64,000 bases of DNA. It comes from Antedon mediterranea (lineage: Eukaryota > Echinodermata > Crinoidea > Comatulida > Antedonidae). How positions within the stretch are numbered: position 1 is the stretch's first letter; each line of letters begins with the position of its first letter. Shown here in pieces: positions 22,657 through 36,300 of this stretch. Position numbers and translations under genes: made by a program. Under the pieces are notes generated by a model, which saw only the letters and a program-made list of their open reading frames with translations, did not search any database and was not told the DNA's origin. The stretch spans positions 21,925,001-21,989,000 of the forward strand of contig NC_092680.1 of NCBI RefSeq assembly GCF_964355755.1. The letters are read 5' to 3'.

Positions 22657-23070
22657 TCAAAAAGTAATGTACTTTAAAACTTGTCTGTACATCAAAACAG
22701 TTAAAAAAGTACAGAAAAGCGATAAAACGCATAGTGATACCATACCGACCGACCGACATAGTGAACTATTGAGTCGCGTCCACGCGACTAAAAATAACTT
22801 TGACTTCCTTCCAGCATGGATTAATCCATGCTTCCAGTCAAAGTTTTCGTTCAAACCATATCTCATAATGCAACGCACTTATTTGGCTACTCTGTATGCA
22901 TAATCATAAAACTTCCTCGCGATCTGTGTGAATTGGCAATTGAATAAAAAATGTTGTATATTTTCTATTTCACCACTCTGACATATAGTGCAGTGGCCAA
23001 AAATGTCTTTAGACCATTTACAGGTTCGTCCATCAAGGGGTAAAGTATTCGATCTTAATTTAAATTTTAA
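22657..23070 (-). pseudogene. Decayed LINE reverse-transcriptase C-terminal fragment
   Basis: The minus-strand translation reads KLRSNTLPLDGRTCKW, then HCTICQSGEIENIQHFLFNC. This is the Cys-x2-Cys ... His ... Cys zinc-knuckle-like motif found after the reverse transcriptase of many non-LTR retrotransposons. An in-frame stop follows (before RCIMRYGLNEN). No RT core is present, so it is a 5'-truncated dead copy. Confidence 0.6.
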
Positions 23071-23810
23071 GCTTGGTTATAATCTGCATACTGCGCATGC
23101 TCTGATATGCATGAGGCGCGCGAGAAAGAGGATCATCGGGAGGATTAAATCGCGAGAGCGAGCAGCTGCTGCAACAGCAGCAGACGACAAGAAGTAGTAA
23201 AAGACGGTGATCGCGGGAATTTTGATTGGTTTTGGTAAGAAGCTTAGTGGGCCTAGGGCCTAGGTTAGCTAGACTAATTTGTTTGTTAATTTGTTACCCT
23301 TTTTCGGATGTTAATTAAATATTTGGGTAATAGACAGGCCTTATTAATTAGCCTCTAGCCTAGGGCCTATATGTGAGCTAGGCTGACTGACTGAGGAAGC
23401 AGCATGCAAGCAGTCAGCATCGGAGGACCAGGCCAGCCAGCCAGAGCAGGAAGGGATTTCCAATACAAACGAGACACCATCAATATGCCTAGCTAGGCCC
23501 TATCCTAGGCCTACATACAATATAGCCTATTAGTATTAGAAAATGTTTGCTGATCCAATAGGCCTATCTTAGAGGAAGGTGGCTCATAATAATACTTAAA
23601 TTAATCCTTAGGGTATGTTAATAAATGTAAATTATAATAGGCTACTACTAGCCTATACTAATAGCCTAGAGGCCAGGCTAGGTTAGGCCCTAGTACTAGC
23701 CTAGGCCTAGTGTAGTAGGCCTATATTATTTTAATGTGAATCAAACTTGAAAATACAATATGAAACTGTTGACAGTGTTATCTCTAATCTAGCTAGGCCT
23801 AGGCTAGGCC

Positions 23811-23995
23811 TAAAGCTTGGTTCCCACTAGAACGTAACGCAAGGACGTAAACGCAACGCAAGCGTTTTAACCAATGACAAGCGAAGTTATAGACCGTTAG
23901 CAATCACAAGCGAATACGCCATCGCTTGTGATTGGTCAATTCACTTGCGCTGCGTTACGTCCTTGTATTGCGTCGCTAGTGGCAACCACGCTTTA
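23811..23995. repeat. Family-B MITE, copy 1
   Basis: Begins TAAAGCTTGGTTCCCACTAG and ends with the inverse CTAGTGGCAACCACGCTTTA. Internal halves carry CAAGGACGTAA and its complement TTACGTCCTTG, and AATCACAAGCG with CGCTTGTGATT. Shared with 33465-33612 and 39794-39944. Non-coding. Confidence 0.75.
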
Positions 23996-24376
23996 GTAGG
24001 AGTCCATGTGTCTGTGGGCCTAAATTCATTTTTTTTTCTTTTCACACTACAGACATTCCTTGGATGAATTTCCCAAGACTAAGACTTAGAGGCCTATTCA
24101 AAGCTGAATAAACAAAAATGAATGTTAGTTTTTTTTTCATTCTTGTCCCACCCATTCTATATCAACTTTTCTACATCCTTGATACTATACTATCAAAAAT
24201 GTAACTAAAACACTCCTTCTTGGGTGGATGCTGCATAATGATTTATAGTTAATTCTTATAATGAATGTGCTCTTAATGCACTGTACAAAAACAAAAGGAA
24301 ATGTCAAAATAAAAGTTTTAGATTTATAGATATTGGATATTTAAGAAAAATAAATTCATGATTGCAATAATTACAG

Positions 24377-27300
24377 CCGTTAGTTGAATGCGAGAAAGGT
24401 CATAGCAAACAATCAATGATCCTGAAGTCATTAGACAGACTACTGGACCTTTTGAACAGTAGAAATAGAAATGATTTCTACACCAGCATGCAGGTAAATC
24501 AAAAATACACTTTTTCATTTTTTATTTATTAATAATAATGTAAGGAATTCCATAAAATGTTTTTTTATGGTTTTAATCAATCAATACCAAGTTATAATTT
24601 GAAAATTATTGTACTTTGTACCTCACTATATTAGACTAGTATTTATTCAGTATCATAATAATGTTTTGTTGTTTATTTCTTACTCTCTCAGTAAATAATA
24701 ATAATATCCTGAATTTATATAGCGCCTAATGTTGTGAAACCTCTAAGTGCTGAACATTTTGTTTTATAGGCTTTGAGAGATATTAATATACTTTTAGAAG
24801 ATTTTCGTCCTGATTCAAGTACCAAAAATGATTTAACCGTTAAAAATATTTTGTAAGTATGCCTACTATATTTGTACAACAAAAATTGTATGATGTTTTT
24901 TGCCAACAACATAGAAGATAGAAACTGGTGACAAATATACCTTGCTAAATATAATGTTATGTTACATGGATGATTGATTTCTATTTATATAATTCTTTCC
25001 TGATGTATTTTAAATTGATATTAATTGTAAATTAATTTAGGAAACAACTAAATCAGTTCTTAGTAATAGCTGGAGACTTTGAAATGCAGATGTCATTAAT
25101 TGAGTTGATGGTACGATTAGTGAGAAAATCAGAACGTCCATTTTATGCTAAAAAATGGTTTCCACAACATCATCTCGCTCTCAAGTTTCTTGAAATAAAG
25201 GAATCTTGTTTTGATGAAGTATGTATTTTTTTAAATGTTTTTAAAGATGTATTGTCCCCCCAAAACATCTAAAATGAGTAGGCCATTTAGTTTCAATATA
25301 GTTAATCAATTCCAGAAAAAAATGTTTTCACTTAGAAAAAAAACCCCAAAAAACAAAGTTTAACCAAAAATCTAATTTGGACTATTTTTTGGCTTCAAAT
25401 TACAGTTTTTTCAGGTAAATAATTTGTTTGGATCAAATTTTTGGTCAAAGTGAATAACTCTTGAAATTAAAAAAGCATATTATAAAGAGAAACAATTTAA
25501 AAATAAAAATAAACTTCATATGAGGCTAGACTGGTGGCATTGAAACTGCACACGCATTTCTTTTTTTAACTTGCAAAGCTAATTAATCAGTCTGCTAATT
25601 TGTGTCTAGCCCTGTAATAATTAAATTTACAATTTCTAGAAATTGAATCAAATTAAATAAATCAATATTTAAAATGATCAACTAATTCCTAAATAATATG
25701 TTTGTTATTACTTTAAAGGACTGTAGGAAATTCTTGAATATTTTAAATGAATCTGCTGGTAGAGAGAGGAGGTATGTTACTATATTTAGAAATATAATAC
25801 GTATTGCTTATTTTGATGTTTCATCTTATTGGCATTACCTGTGGCGGAAGCATCAATTAATAATGTGTCTTTACTGTATTACTCTGACATGCTTAATTTA
25901 CGGCGCTTATATTTATGGTTCTCGTCCTATTGGAATCACTTAATAATAATTTACACCATTATTGTATTTAAAACATTTTCTCACTATAATCTTAATATAC
26001 AATATACCAATTTATTTAATGTTAATATTATCTTATAATATTTATAAAATATTTATAATTTAAACAAATAATATTAAAAAAAATTTCAGTATAAAAAGAA
26101 AATTTGCTAAAGGTGTTGTAACAATATTAATGTTATATAATTGTTTTTAGTGTCTACTCTAATATGTAGCTGCTGAAGGTGTTGTAACAATATTAATGTT
26201 ATATAATTGTTTTTAGTGTCTACTCTTATGTAGCTGCTGAAGCACACCTTGGATATCATAAGGTCAGTAACACTCAAGTCTATTCAGAAAATATACCATG
26301 TCATTTTCAAGTAAAATATTGTTAAATATGGAAACAAATATATAATGTAATATTATGTAATGTATTCATGGAGAGATATTTATTGAAAGCCCGACTACTC
26401 AACAAATATTTTCCACATTAAACTCATAAACATTTATTATTTGTATACTACTGAAGCAAACATAGTGTGGGTGGTTTTCAATTAAAGCAACTGGATTCTA
26501 TTCCAATTGAGAATTAACTATATAAAATCTATAATAATCTTTCAGACTGATTTTAATTGTGTTGATTTAATATTCTTTTCTTTTTACAGTTAACTGTCCC
26601 AAAAGGAAATGAATTTTGGGTTGATTTCAATTCAGTTTCAAAGTGCCTTACCATCTATGTTGATGATGAAAATAATAATAGTGTTAGTTATTTTAACTTT
26701 TCTAACTGTCTCAAGTTGCATCCTCTTTTATATTTATCATAAGTTGTCTGAACATAAACTTATCTTGCTCATGAAATGATACAGAACATAAACTTGTCAT
26801 TTTATTTATGAACTTAGAATTTATGTCTCAATTGTATATTTCCTTTCTATTAATGAATTCAAAATTTCATCTGTAGTAAAAACAATCAATATTTACTGCT
26901 TTGGAATTTGACAAAAGTTTGTTATTTATAATTAAAAGTGTTTTACTTTTAGAATGCGTGGGAGACAATTACTATAGCAGATAATGATGTCAACAATTAC
27001 ACAATTAAAGGTATTTATCACATTCTGCATTTCAGAATTTGGCATATTATTTAGTTTTTGTTTTTTAGTTTTTGAGCATTAATTTGGTATATTATTTTGT
27101 TGTGGTTTCTGTAGTTTTTAGGTATAATTTGGCATATTATTTTGTTTTTTTTAGTGTTTTAGCATAATTTGGAATATTGTGTTGATTTTGTTCCTTCAGT
27201 TTTTTTTAGCATAATGAATTGTTGGCCAATTAAGTTATGTTTTTGTTCATTTAATTTTTTAGTATATAAACTAATGTAAATATCATTTCATTTTTACTTT

Positions 27301-30300
27301 TTGAGCATTAATTTGGCATGTTGTTTTTGTTTACAGAGAGAGGGAGGAGGTTTAATATGCTACATCTGAACCTTACACTTCTTGTGAGTGATTTATTTGA
27401 AAAGTGCCAGGATAACAGTCAAGTTGTTCAGATAATGTTTGACAAATCTATTAATCTTAAACATGCATTGAATGTGGCATTTGGAAACAAGTCTTGCAGA
27501 AGAAGTGTAAGTAGCAGTGTAAGATTTAATCTGCTCGCAAAAACATAAAGATAAATAAAATCGATTTGTAGTTTAATCAAGTGAAGTCCCCGGTAAAAAT
27601 TCCAGTTGAAGACCAGTTGGGAATTTTCCCGGTTGTGAATTGAGACAATTACCAGTTGTAAATTTCCCAGTTGTGAATTTTCCAACTGGTCTGATAATCC
27701 CAGTTGTAAATTTTACCAGTTGTAAATTTCTCAACTGGTCTGATAATCCCAGTTGTGAATTTTTCAACTGGTCTGATCAATCCCAGTTGTAAATTTTCCC
27801 AGTTGTACATTTTTCCTAGTTGAGAATTGTCCCAACTGGTAAATTTCAGTACAAAATCGAATCACACAAACTACAGAACTTATTGTTTAACTGTTTATTT
27901 TATTAACTTTAATATTTACAATTACAGTAGTTACTTTCAATTCTGCAGTACTGTAGTTAATTACCCCACAAAGGTCTTAACGACCTGCATAACCCCTACA
28001 TCTACACAAATGTCAGCATATATCCCTCCTGTTTCCTTTTTACAGGTCCATGAAAATGGAGATCTAGTATTTATTCAGTAATATATTTATGAAGTTATGG
28101 CCACGTACCTTCTTTATTTAGGCATGTTGAAAATTAGTCCTGAAAGAGAAAAACCAAAACAAATTGTTACTTATATAAACAATCTACTGGTAGTACAAGG
28201 AATAAATCAAATTCAAATCTCAAGTGTCAATTTATAATTTATATACTCTTACTGAAAAAGGAAGATGGAATAATATTAATAGAAATGAAAGATTATGCAA
28301 ATTATGTGGTTCAATTTTTGGTCAAAATAAATAATCTTTATGACATCAAAATGGTCTATTCAACCAACATTCCCTATTTACATCATCATACAGTAAAATG
28401 AAAATCTTGCCTCGTCTATTGGTACTACAGGTCCTCGTCTATTGGTACTACTGTAATTAAAAAAGTATGTCCTTCCTTTTGCTGGCAAGATGGGGAATCA
28501 ATTCCACCAACTTCTCCTATAAATGCTGGCAAGATAGGGAATCAATTCCACCAACTTCTCCTATAAATGCTGGCAAGATAGGGAATCAATTCCACCAACT
28601 TCTCCTATAAATGCTGGCAAGATAGGGAATCAATTCCACCAACTTCTCCTATAAATGCTGGCAAGATAGGGAATCAATTCCACCAACTTCTCCTATAAAT
28701 GCTGGCAAGATAGGGAATCAATTCCACCAACTTCTCCTATAAATGCTGGCTAGATAGGGAATCAATTCCACCAACTTCTCCTATAAATGCTGGCTAGATA
28801 GGGAATCAATTCCACCAACTTCTCCTATAAATGCTGGCAAGATAGGGAATCAATTCCACCAACTTCTCCTATAAATGGAAGAAAGAAACCTTGTATAAAA
28901 CGAAGATTCTGTATTGAAAGTATTATATTATAGATATCAGGTGGAAAGTCTTCAGTTACTGAGATGGATATTTCAGTAAATAGAACCACTAAAAGCAGTA
29001 AAGACATTTTGTCTGTAATACCAGTCTCTCCAGAATTAATAAGCTCAAGTCTACCACAAGACGAACCTTACCCAAAGGTAGTGTGTGTTTAAGAAACATT
29101 AAATTAATATCAGAAACAGGAGTTTAAGTTGTATCCTGAGTAGTTATAATATGCTACGATTTTGATGGAAAACTTATGAATAATGGTAATATAAGAATAA
29201 TGGGATTCATTAAATCTCAAATTTAGTGAATGTATGTAAAGCTCTGTCTACACTATCAAACTTATGTGATGTGCTCATATATGGACATGATGATGTCATA
29301 TCACTACCATATTTGGGCACATCACAATTGTTTGTCAAACTAGTTTGATAGTGTAGACGGAGCTTTAGTTGACTTATTGTGAAAGATCAAACAAGATCTT
29401 TAACAAGAATGTTTGTCTGAATATATTCAGATTGGAAGAGGAAACAGTGATGTAAGAAGAGTTTCTGTACCTTTGATTGCTATGGTTTCCCCTGCTAGAG
29501 AAACAGTACCAAAATCAACTTTTAAGACATCTAAACCAACTCCTAATGCCTCAATAATGGCTACAAAAAGCAAGAACACTGGACACAAAAAACATGATAA
29601 TAGTAATGACAAAAAAGGTAGATATTTATGAAATAAATTATGGGATACAAATTAAATAGCACTAAAAAGTGACAATGCTGGTTATCAGTGGCTGAATCTC
29701 AATGGAGATACAAATAAAATAAGCACTAAATAAATGCTGTTGTTATCAGTGGCTTGATCTCAATGGAGATACAAAAATAAGTAAATACTACAAAAAGTGG
29801 CGGAGCAGCTTTACATTTGTATCTATTTTTGCATTTTGACATAGATGTTCCTAAAACACCCAAGACAAAGCAAGGTAGTACCAAACGAGTGAAGACGCCA
29901 TTACGTATTATTATACCCAATGATAAATCAAGCACTGATAATGAAAAGTCTAATGATACTGATACAGACATGAAAAAACCTGTTAAAGAGAGAATAGAGA
30001 TTTGTGAACAGATTGACATAAAACGTGAAGTTCAGACAGCACCCAACGGTGAACAGGTAGGCCATGAGGTTGAACTGAACATTGCTGACCTGGTGGTTGC
30101 TGACCTGGTTGTTGCTGACCTGGATATTGCCGACCTGAAGATTACTGACCTGGTAATTGCTGACCTGGGCGATGGCCATGGTATACAGAACAATGAAGCT
30201 GAGAATGATTCTGATGCAGAAGATTTACCAAGTATGTAAATGTGATCAAACAAATTAATTACCTTTTATGAAACTTTGATTATTTATTTAAAAATTTATT

Positions 30301-33300
30301 TTAATAAAAACACTGTTATCCAATCTTAATCATTGATTCTTGATTCTCCAACGGAAAACCTGGTATTAAACATGTTATTTGTCTTAATTTCAGTAGTATC
30401 TTCTGGTCGTATAGTTCCAGTGGAAAATGATTCTGATGTAATTCCAGACTCATTGCCACCTTCTTATGACAGTCAACTTAGCAAAGTGGACAACAGGTAA
30501 TAATATTAATGATGTCATATTTAGCCTCTAACAAATTGTCCTATCGCTTAGAAATAAAAAAGTATTAAATAAAAATTAAGGTGTGTTCTTCTATTGAATA
30601 GAAAAGATTAATGTTTCACAGTTTAGGAGCTGTAAACTGCAAAGGCGCGATCACCATACAAGAGATGTTGCATAGACTAGAGATCTACATTTATTTAAGT
30701 TTGAAATATTATTACATTCACATGTATAAATATAAATTTTAGGACAATCTGTTAGAGGCTAATATAAATACTTACATATTTGTCTTAATATTGAGAAGGA
30801 AATCTAAACAAAATGTCTATAATTGATTGCAGTGAGTTGTATACTAAGAAGGTGTACTTAGCAGCTCTGACTCCAACACTAAGTACTGTCGCAGAAGAGG
30901 AAGCATCGCGTAGTAAGCAGACTACACCCAGTAATAAACCTGAAAGTCCAAGTGGATCCCATACTAAGAATCTTACACAAAGCAATGTACCATCACAGAA
31001 TTCAGGTAAGCATTTATTTATTAATTATCTTTGATATGACGACAATTTTAGTTCTTCCATTCTGCTGTAATGTTTACAGATCTAGTAAAAAATCTTGTAT
31101 AACTCTGCCCACCAGTTTAACCCTGCCCACCAGTTAAACTCCTCCCACCAGTAAAACTCCGCCCACCAGTTAAACTAAAATTATTTTTGTCTGTATTTTG
31201 TAAAACAAATTTCATGTATACCTCAGGTGTAAATGTGTCAATAAAGTTTATCTTATCTTGAATATTAAATAAATTAATTAAATAAGTAAAGCTACTGAAT
31301 CAATTTGTTCCTCCTATAATTAAGAATTTTTCGTTACATTAATCCATTTTTCGTTACATTAATCCATTTTTCGTTACATTAATCTATTTTTAAAGATATT
31401 AATCAAGTATCAGATGAAGACCACCTAAATGTATCACAGGAATCAGTTTGCTCACAATCTAGTAATGTACTACTGAAATGCAGCCAGACAAGAGCAAAAC
31501 CCAAGTATAACCCTAGTCTAGGTGGATGGCAGATAAAAACACAGAAACCCTCAAGAGGAAAAGTAAGAGCCAGCCAACCAAAGGAGAATATCGATGAAGT
31601 CATTCTGGAAAATGAATCGGACCCATACGAATTTCAAGTAGAAACAAGAGCAAGGAAACGTGAAAGTGATTCTCAGTCCTCCTCACCACCATCTTTCTAT
31701 GCGAAGTATAGAAATAGACAAAAGGAATCAACAAAACAAAAAGTAAAAAAAACAAAAAAACAACAGAAAGGAAAAATAGGAAAAAAAAATGACGAGAAGA
31801 ATGAATTAAATAAAAGAAAAACAGAAGACAAAATAGATCATTATTCATTTGAAAAAACCGATGAAGAATGTGGAGCACAAAAACAAGTAAACAGAAGAGG
31901 TTATGATGATACCGATACTGAACCAATTCCATATGACGACTTTATAAAAATGAAAGCAAAACAAAACTTAGAGAAGACGATCAGTGAAGAAGAGTGTCAG
32001 GAAGATTCATTAAGTGACTTTAAAAAGCAAAGTTGTAAAAAGAGTCAAACAAAAGGGAAAGGACGGAAAAGGAAATTTCTTCAATCAATTAATCCTGTCA
32101 AACAAATTAACAGTTTAAACAAAATACTGGAGAAGGAGAACAGGGGCCTAGAACGTAAAAACAAAAGAAACAAAATAGTAGAAATTGAGGTTCTGAGTGA
32201 TGGAAATACTGATGAAATGGAGGTTCATCATCTTGAAGAATGTAATGAAATGGACAACAGTTATAGAAGAAATAAAAAGCAAAGGAAGAAGAACATGCAT
32301 GAAATAGAGGTTCTGAGTGATGGACATACTGATGAGGTTCATCATCTTGAAGAATGTAATGAAATGAACAACAGTAATAGAAGAAATAAAAAGCAAAGGA
32401 AGAAGAACATGCATGAAATAGAGGTTCTGAGTGATGGACATACTGATGAGGTTCATCATCTTGAAGAACGTAATGAAATGAACAACAGTAATAGAAGAAA
32501 TAAAAAGCAAAGGAAGAAGAACATGCATGAAATAGAGGTTCTGAGTGATGGACATACTGATGAGGTTCATCATCTTGAAGAACGTAATGAAATGAACAAC
32601 AGTAATAGAGGAAATAAAAAGCAAAGGAAGAAGAACATGCATGAAATAGAGGTTCTGAGTGATGGACATACTGATGAGGTTCATCATCTTGAAGAACGTA
32701 ATGAAATGAACAACAATAATAGAGGAAATAAAAAGCAAAGGAAGAAGAACATGCATGAAATTGAGGTCCATGATGAACAGCAAAAGAACATGGGTGAGAT
32801 TGAGGTTATGCGTGATGCACATACTGATGATATTGAGTTCCAAGATAGAGATCTTAATGAACTTCACACAATGGTTGGTTCTATGATTCGGGGTTGTAAA
32901 CCAAAACAGCAAGGTGCGAAAAGTAAGCAAATGCATACGGTTGCAGATTACAACCAAATGCATACGGTTGCAGATTACAACCAAATGCATACGGTTGCAG
33001 ATTACAACCAAATGCATACGGTTGCAGATTACAATAAAAAAAAAAAATTAGAAAGAAAGAAGAAAGAGCAGCAAGAAATAAACAATTACCAGCTTGATGA
33101 AAATTACACAAAGAGACAAGAAAGAAGAAAGCCAGGATCTGATGATAGTAATGCACGGATTGAGGATTTTGAAACCCCTCAAGAAGTTGTAAGTTGTGAA
33201 GAAGATGAAGAAATTGACAAAGAAAAAAGTGAGAATGGTTCATTGAAGCTGCAGGAGCAAGAAGTAAAGATGAGTAAAATGGAAAACCTTATAGAAACAA

Positions 33301-36300
33301 TTGAGATAATTGACACAGATGATGAAGAAGAGAAAGAAGACCTAAGTTACAGGAATGAAGAGGAAGATGTATTTGATGAAGAAGCATCTGTTACCAGCTT
33401 TGCAACTATGTGTAAGGTAGGTCTACTAAAGCATAGAAGTAAACATGCTGCAAACTCCAGTCAATTAAGCTTGATTCCCACTAGGACACAACGCAAGGAT
33501 GAAAACCCAACCCAATGACCAGCGACAGTTTGAATAATCCATCGCTTGTGATTGATCAACTCACTTACGTTGCGTTACGTTCTTGCATTGCGTCTCTAGG
33601 GAACCAAGCATTACAAACTAAAATGATCTTAAATGGATTAAAGTCCCATATATAATTGTTTATCATAAAATATATAATATTTACAGACATTAGAAGAAAT
33701 TTTAAACCGACAGGCTTTAAAAAAACTATTTATATCCATTATTCGGTTTCCTTTGAATTTTTAAAACTTTATTTTACTAATTGTTGTTCATAAAAGTTGT
33801 TGATGCCAATAATACATTTTTTGGGTTCTTAGGTCTTGATGACAGACGTGAAGAAATCTAGGAGATCTCGTAGACCTGTAAACTATGAAGAGCGAGGAAG
33901 GTAAGTATTTTTTTACAAAAATGACCAACATAGAATTAAATCTGCTTAATTTTACGTTAAATAAGTTTAATTTAACCTGATTTTGAAGAAATAAATGTTG
34001 AAATAGACTATTCGCATCCATATCATTCATCTTGTGTTATGTGTAACTAATCATTGACGTACGATAATAAAAATTCTTCTTACAATACCTGATAAGTTAT
34101 TGGAAATTATCAGTGTTTAGTGTTAAAATTAGGGATGACTTGTTCATCTTGTATGCTATAAAACTGATGGAAGTTTAGAATTAGTGCTTATCCAAGTATT
34201 GATAAACCAGTAGGCTATTAATTGTCTGTGTTTTGTTTCATTTTCAGCTCTTTAGAAGATAGTTCAACAAGTGCCGGGTCACCAGTAAGATTACTTACAT
34301 TTATTTAAAAATGACATTTATAATTCCCTGTTTCTGCTCCTTCGTTTTGTCAATTGCATTTGGAAAACTACCTTTTTTACATGTTTTGTAGTAGTAGTAT
34401 TTAGTAATGGATGTACAATTCTATCCCAAAGATTGATAATCAACATGGTTTTTTTTAAAGTAAAATTAAGTTGTAAGTACATTTCTCTTCATTACAGACA
34501 AAGAAAGTGTGTAATAAAGTGGCCCTAAGACCTCAATTGAATACCCATAGTCATATGGATATTGGTACAGTTGGTAAAAAGAAGGGAAAAGTCACAAAAG
34601 ACAATGATGATGCATCGAGTATTACAAGCAGAAGAAGCTGGTTAGTAGAAAAGGAAAAGAAACAAGTTAGTACGTACTCAAAAGGTCGCACTAATGTATG
34701 GGTGAAGCAGAAGGGAAGAACATCTTGGTCTCCGTTGGAACCACACTCAAATAAGAAGAATGGTACAGAAAGGTCTCCGTTGGAACCAGACTCAAATAAG
34801 AAGGAGAATGACGCAGAAAGAAAAAGCAAGAAAGGAAAAACAAAGAGGAAGTTGTCATCACTGGGAAATATGTATATGGAACCAAAAGAAGTGGAAAAGA
34901 GTGAAGATGGTAAGAAGAGGAAAAGGGTTGAAGAAGAAGCAGAAGATGATCTTATGGATGAGAAATTGAAAAGCATTCAGCATGTAATTGATGAATTAGA
35001 ACAAATAGATATAGAAGAAGATATACACAAAAAGTGTATTGAAACCACTCCTGCACAAGTCAAAGATAAATATCATGACACTCATAAGGTAACGTATTAA
35101 AAGACAGATTTACGAAAGCCCATTAATGCCATTTTAAGTATATGTTTTTCGAACGTAATCCGTTCTAACGAATTAGTAATTCGTTTGAACAGATTAATAA
35201 TCTGTTCAAACGAATTAGTAATCCGTTCAAACGAATTGCAACATATACAACAAGTGCCATTTAAAGTATATGTTGTAATTACTAATTTGTTTAAACGGAT
35301 TACTAATCCGTTTAAACAAATTAGTAATTCGTTTGAACGAATTAGTAATCCGTTTAAACAAATTAGTAATTTGTTTGAACGGATTAGTAATCCGTTTGAA
35401 CAAATTAGTAATCCGTTTAAACAAATTAGTAATTTGTTTGAACGGATTACTAATTTGTTCAAACGAATTACAACATATACTTTAAATGGCACTTGTTGTA
35501 TATGTTGCATTTGTTTGAACGGATTACTAATTCGTTTGAACAGATTATTAATCCGTTCAAACGAATTACGTTCGAAAAACATATACTTAAAATGGCATTA
35601 ATGGGCTTTCGTACAGATTTATGATATCATTACAATGTGTATTATTTATGGGAAAATACATTACTGGAACATAGGGCCTGTTCGTAGGGGTTGAAAATAC
35701 CAGCTTATTCCCGATTTCCGTTCGCGTGATCCAATTAACTTTTGCCTCAGGCTACAAAAAATTCGAGGTAAAATGTTCACCAAATTTGCAGGTTATTTCA
35801 GCGATAATCCAATTATACTCGGCCTTCGAGGATAATAAATCTCCGATAGAGGCAATGTGTCAAATTTTGACAAACGTTCGCTGCCTAGGCCCGTCATTTC
35901 TCCTACGAAGCTCTTCCATACACGCTTCGAGAGCGATCGTCAGCTGGTGCTGTCCTTGTTGGTGTAGACCGCTTAGTAGGCCTAGCTGGTCGGGGAGCCG
36001 CTGGTCGGTGGTGTTTCCGTCGTGTAACATTGGGCTCAAATTCTTCGTCAATGAGTAAAATAATGGTCGTCAGGAGAAGGCATATTTCGGCAGGATTATC
36101 GGCGTTAAGAGGCATAAGGTTTGTCGCAAGGATAAGCAGTGTAAAAGGTAGCAAGTAATTGTTATTGTAAAGAAAGATCGCGAGTAAAAAATATACAACA
36201 CGAAACTAGCGTGCGAAAATGGGGTCGTAGGTTGTAAAAACAACTGACCTTAAAACGTAATTTCCGGTTTGTGATTCGTCGATTAAGCATTTAAGCGGTT

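Larger units (their letters stand above)
21971..24376. other. MOS-SYCP2 interval: LINE fragment, MITE, probable SYCP2 5' region
   Basis: Contains a decayed LINE end (22657-23070, minus), an interspersed repeat starting TTAAAGATGTATTGTCCC near 22444 (also at 25244) and GGCCTA-rich sequence from 23230 to 23810. A family-B MITE lies at 23811-23995. The SYCP2 promoter and first exons should lie here, but I could not identify coding exons before 24377. Confidence 0.4.

Noticed and set aside
28046-28078. Possible SYCP2 exon (VHENGDLVFIQ) after a good acceptor
   Set aside because: It ends in a stop without a usable donor, and the flanking exons (27506 to 28934) already join in phase without it.
28480-28876. 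CRISPR-like regular array
   Set aside because: Units are directly contiguous with no variable spacers, in animal intronic DNA; an ordinary minisatellite.
32328-32365. CTGATGA-containing segments in the SYCP2 repeat as hammerhead cores
   Set aside because: They are coding (TDEVHHLE), and the required stem II and GAAA pairing does not follow.
32148-33017. 289-aa minus-strand frame opposite the large SYCP2 exon
   Set aside because: Shadow of an in-frame repeat in a real exon; hydrophobic composition is the complement of a charged repeat.
35097-35601. Long frames on both strands rich in FKRITN/FERISN repeats
   Set aside because: Lie inside the fold-back MITE; the repeated words create open frames in several phases.
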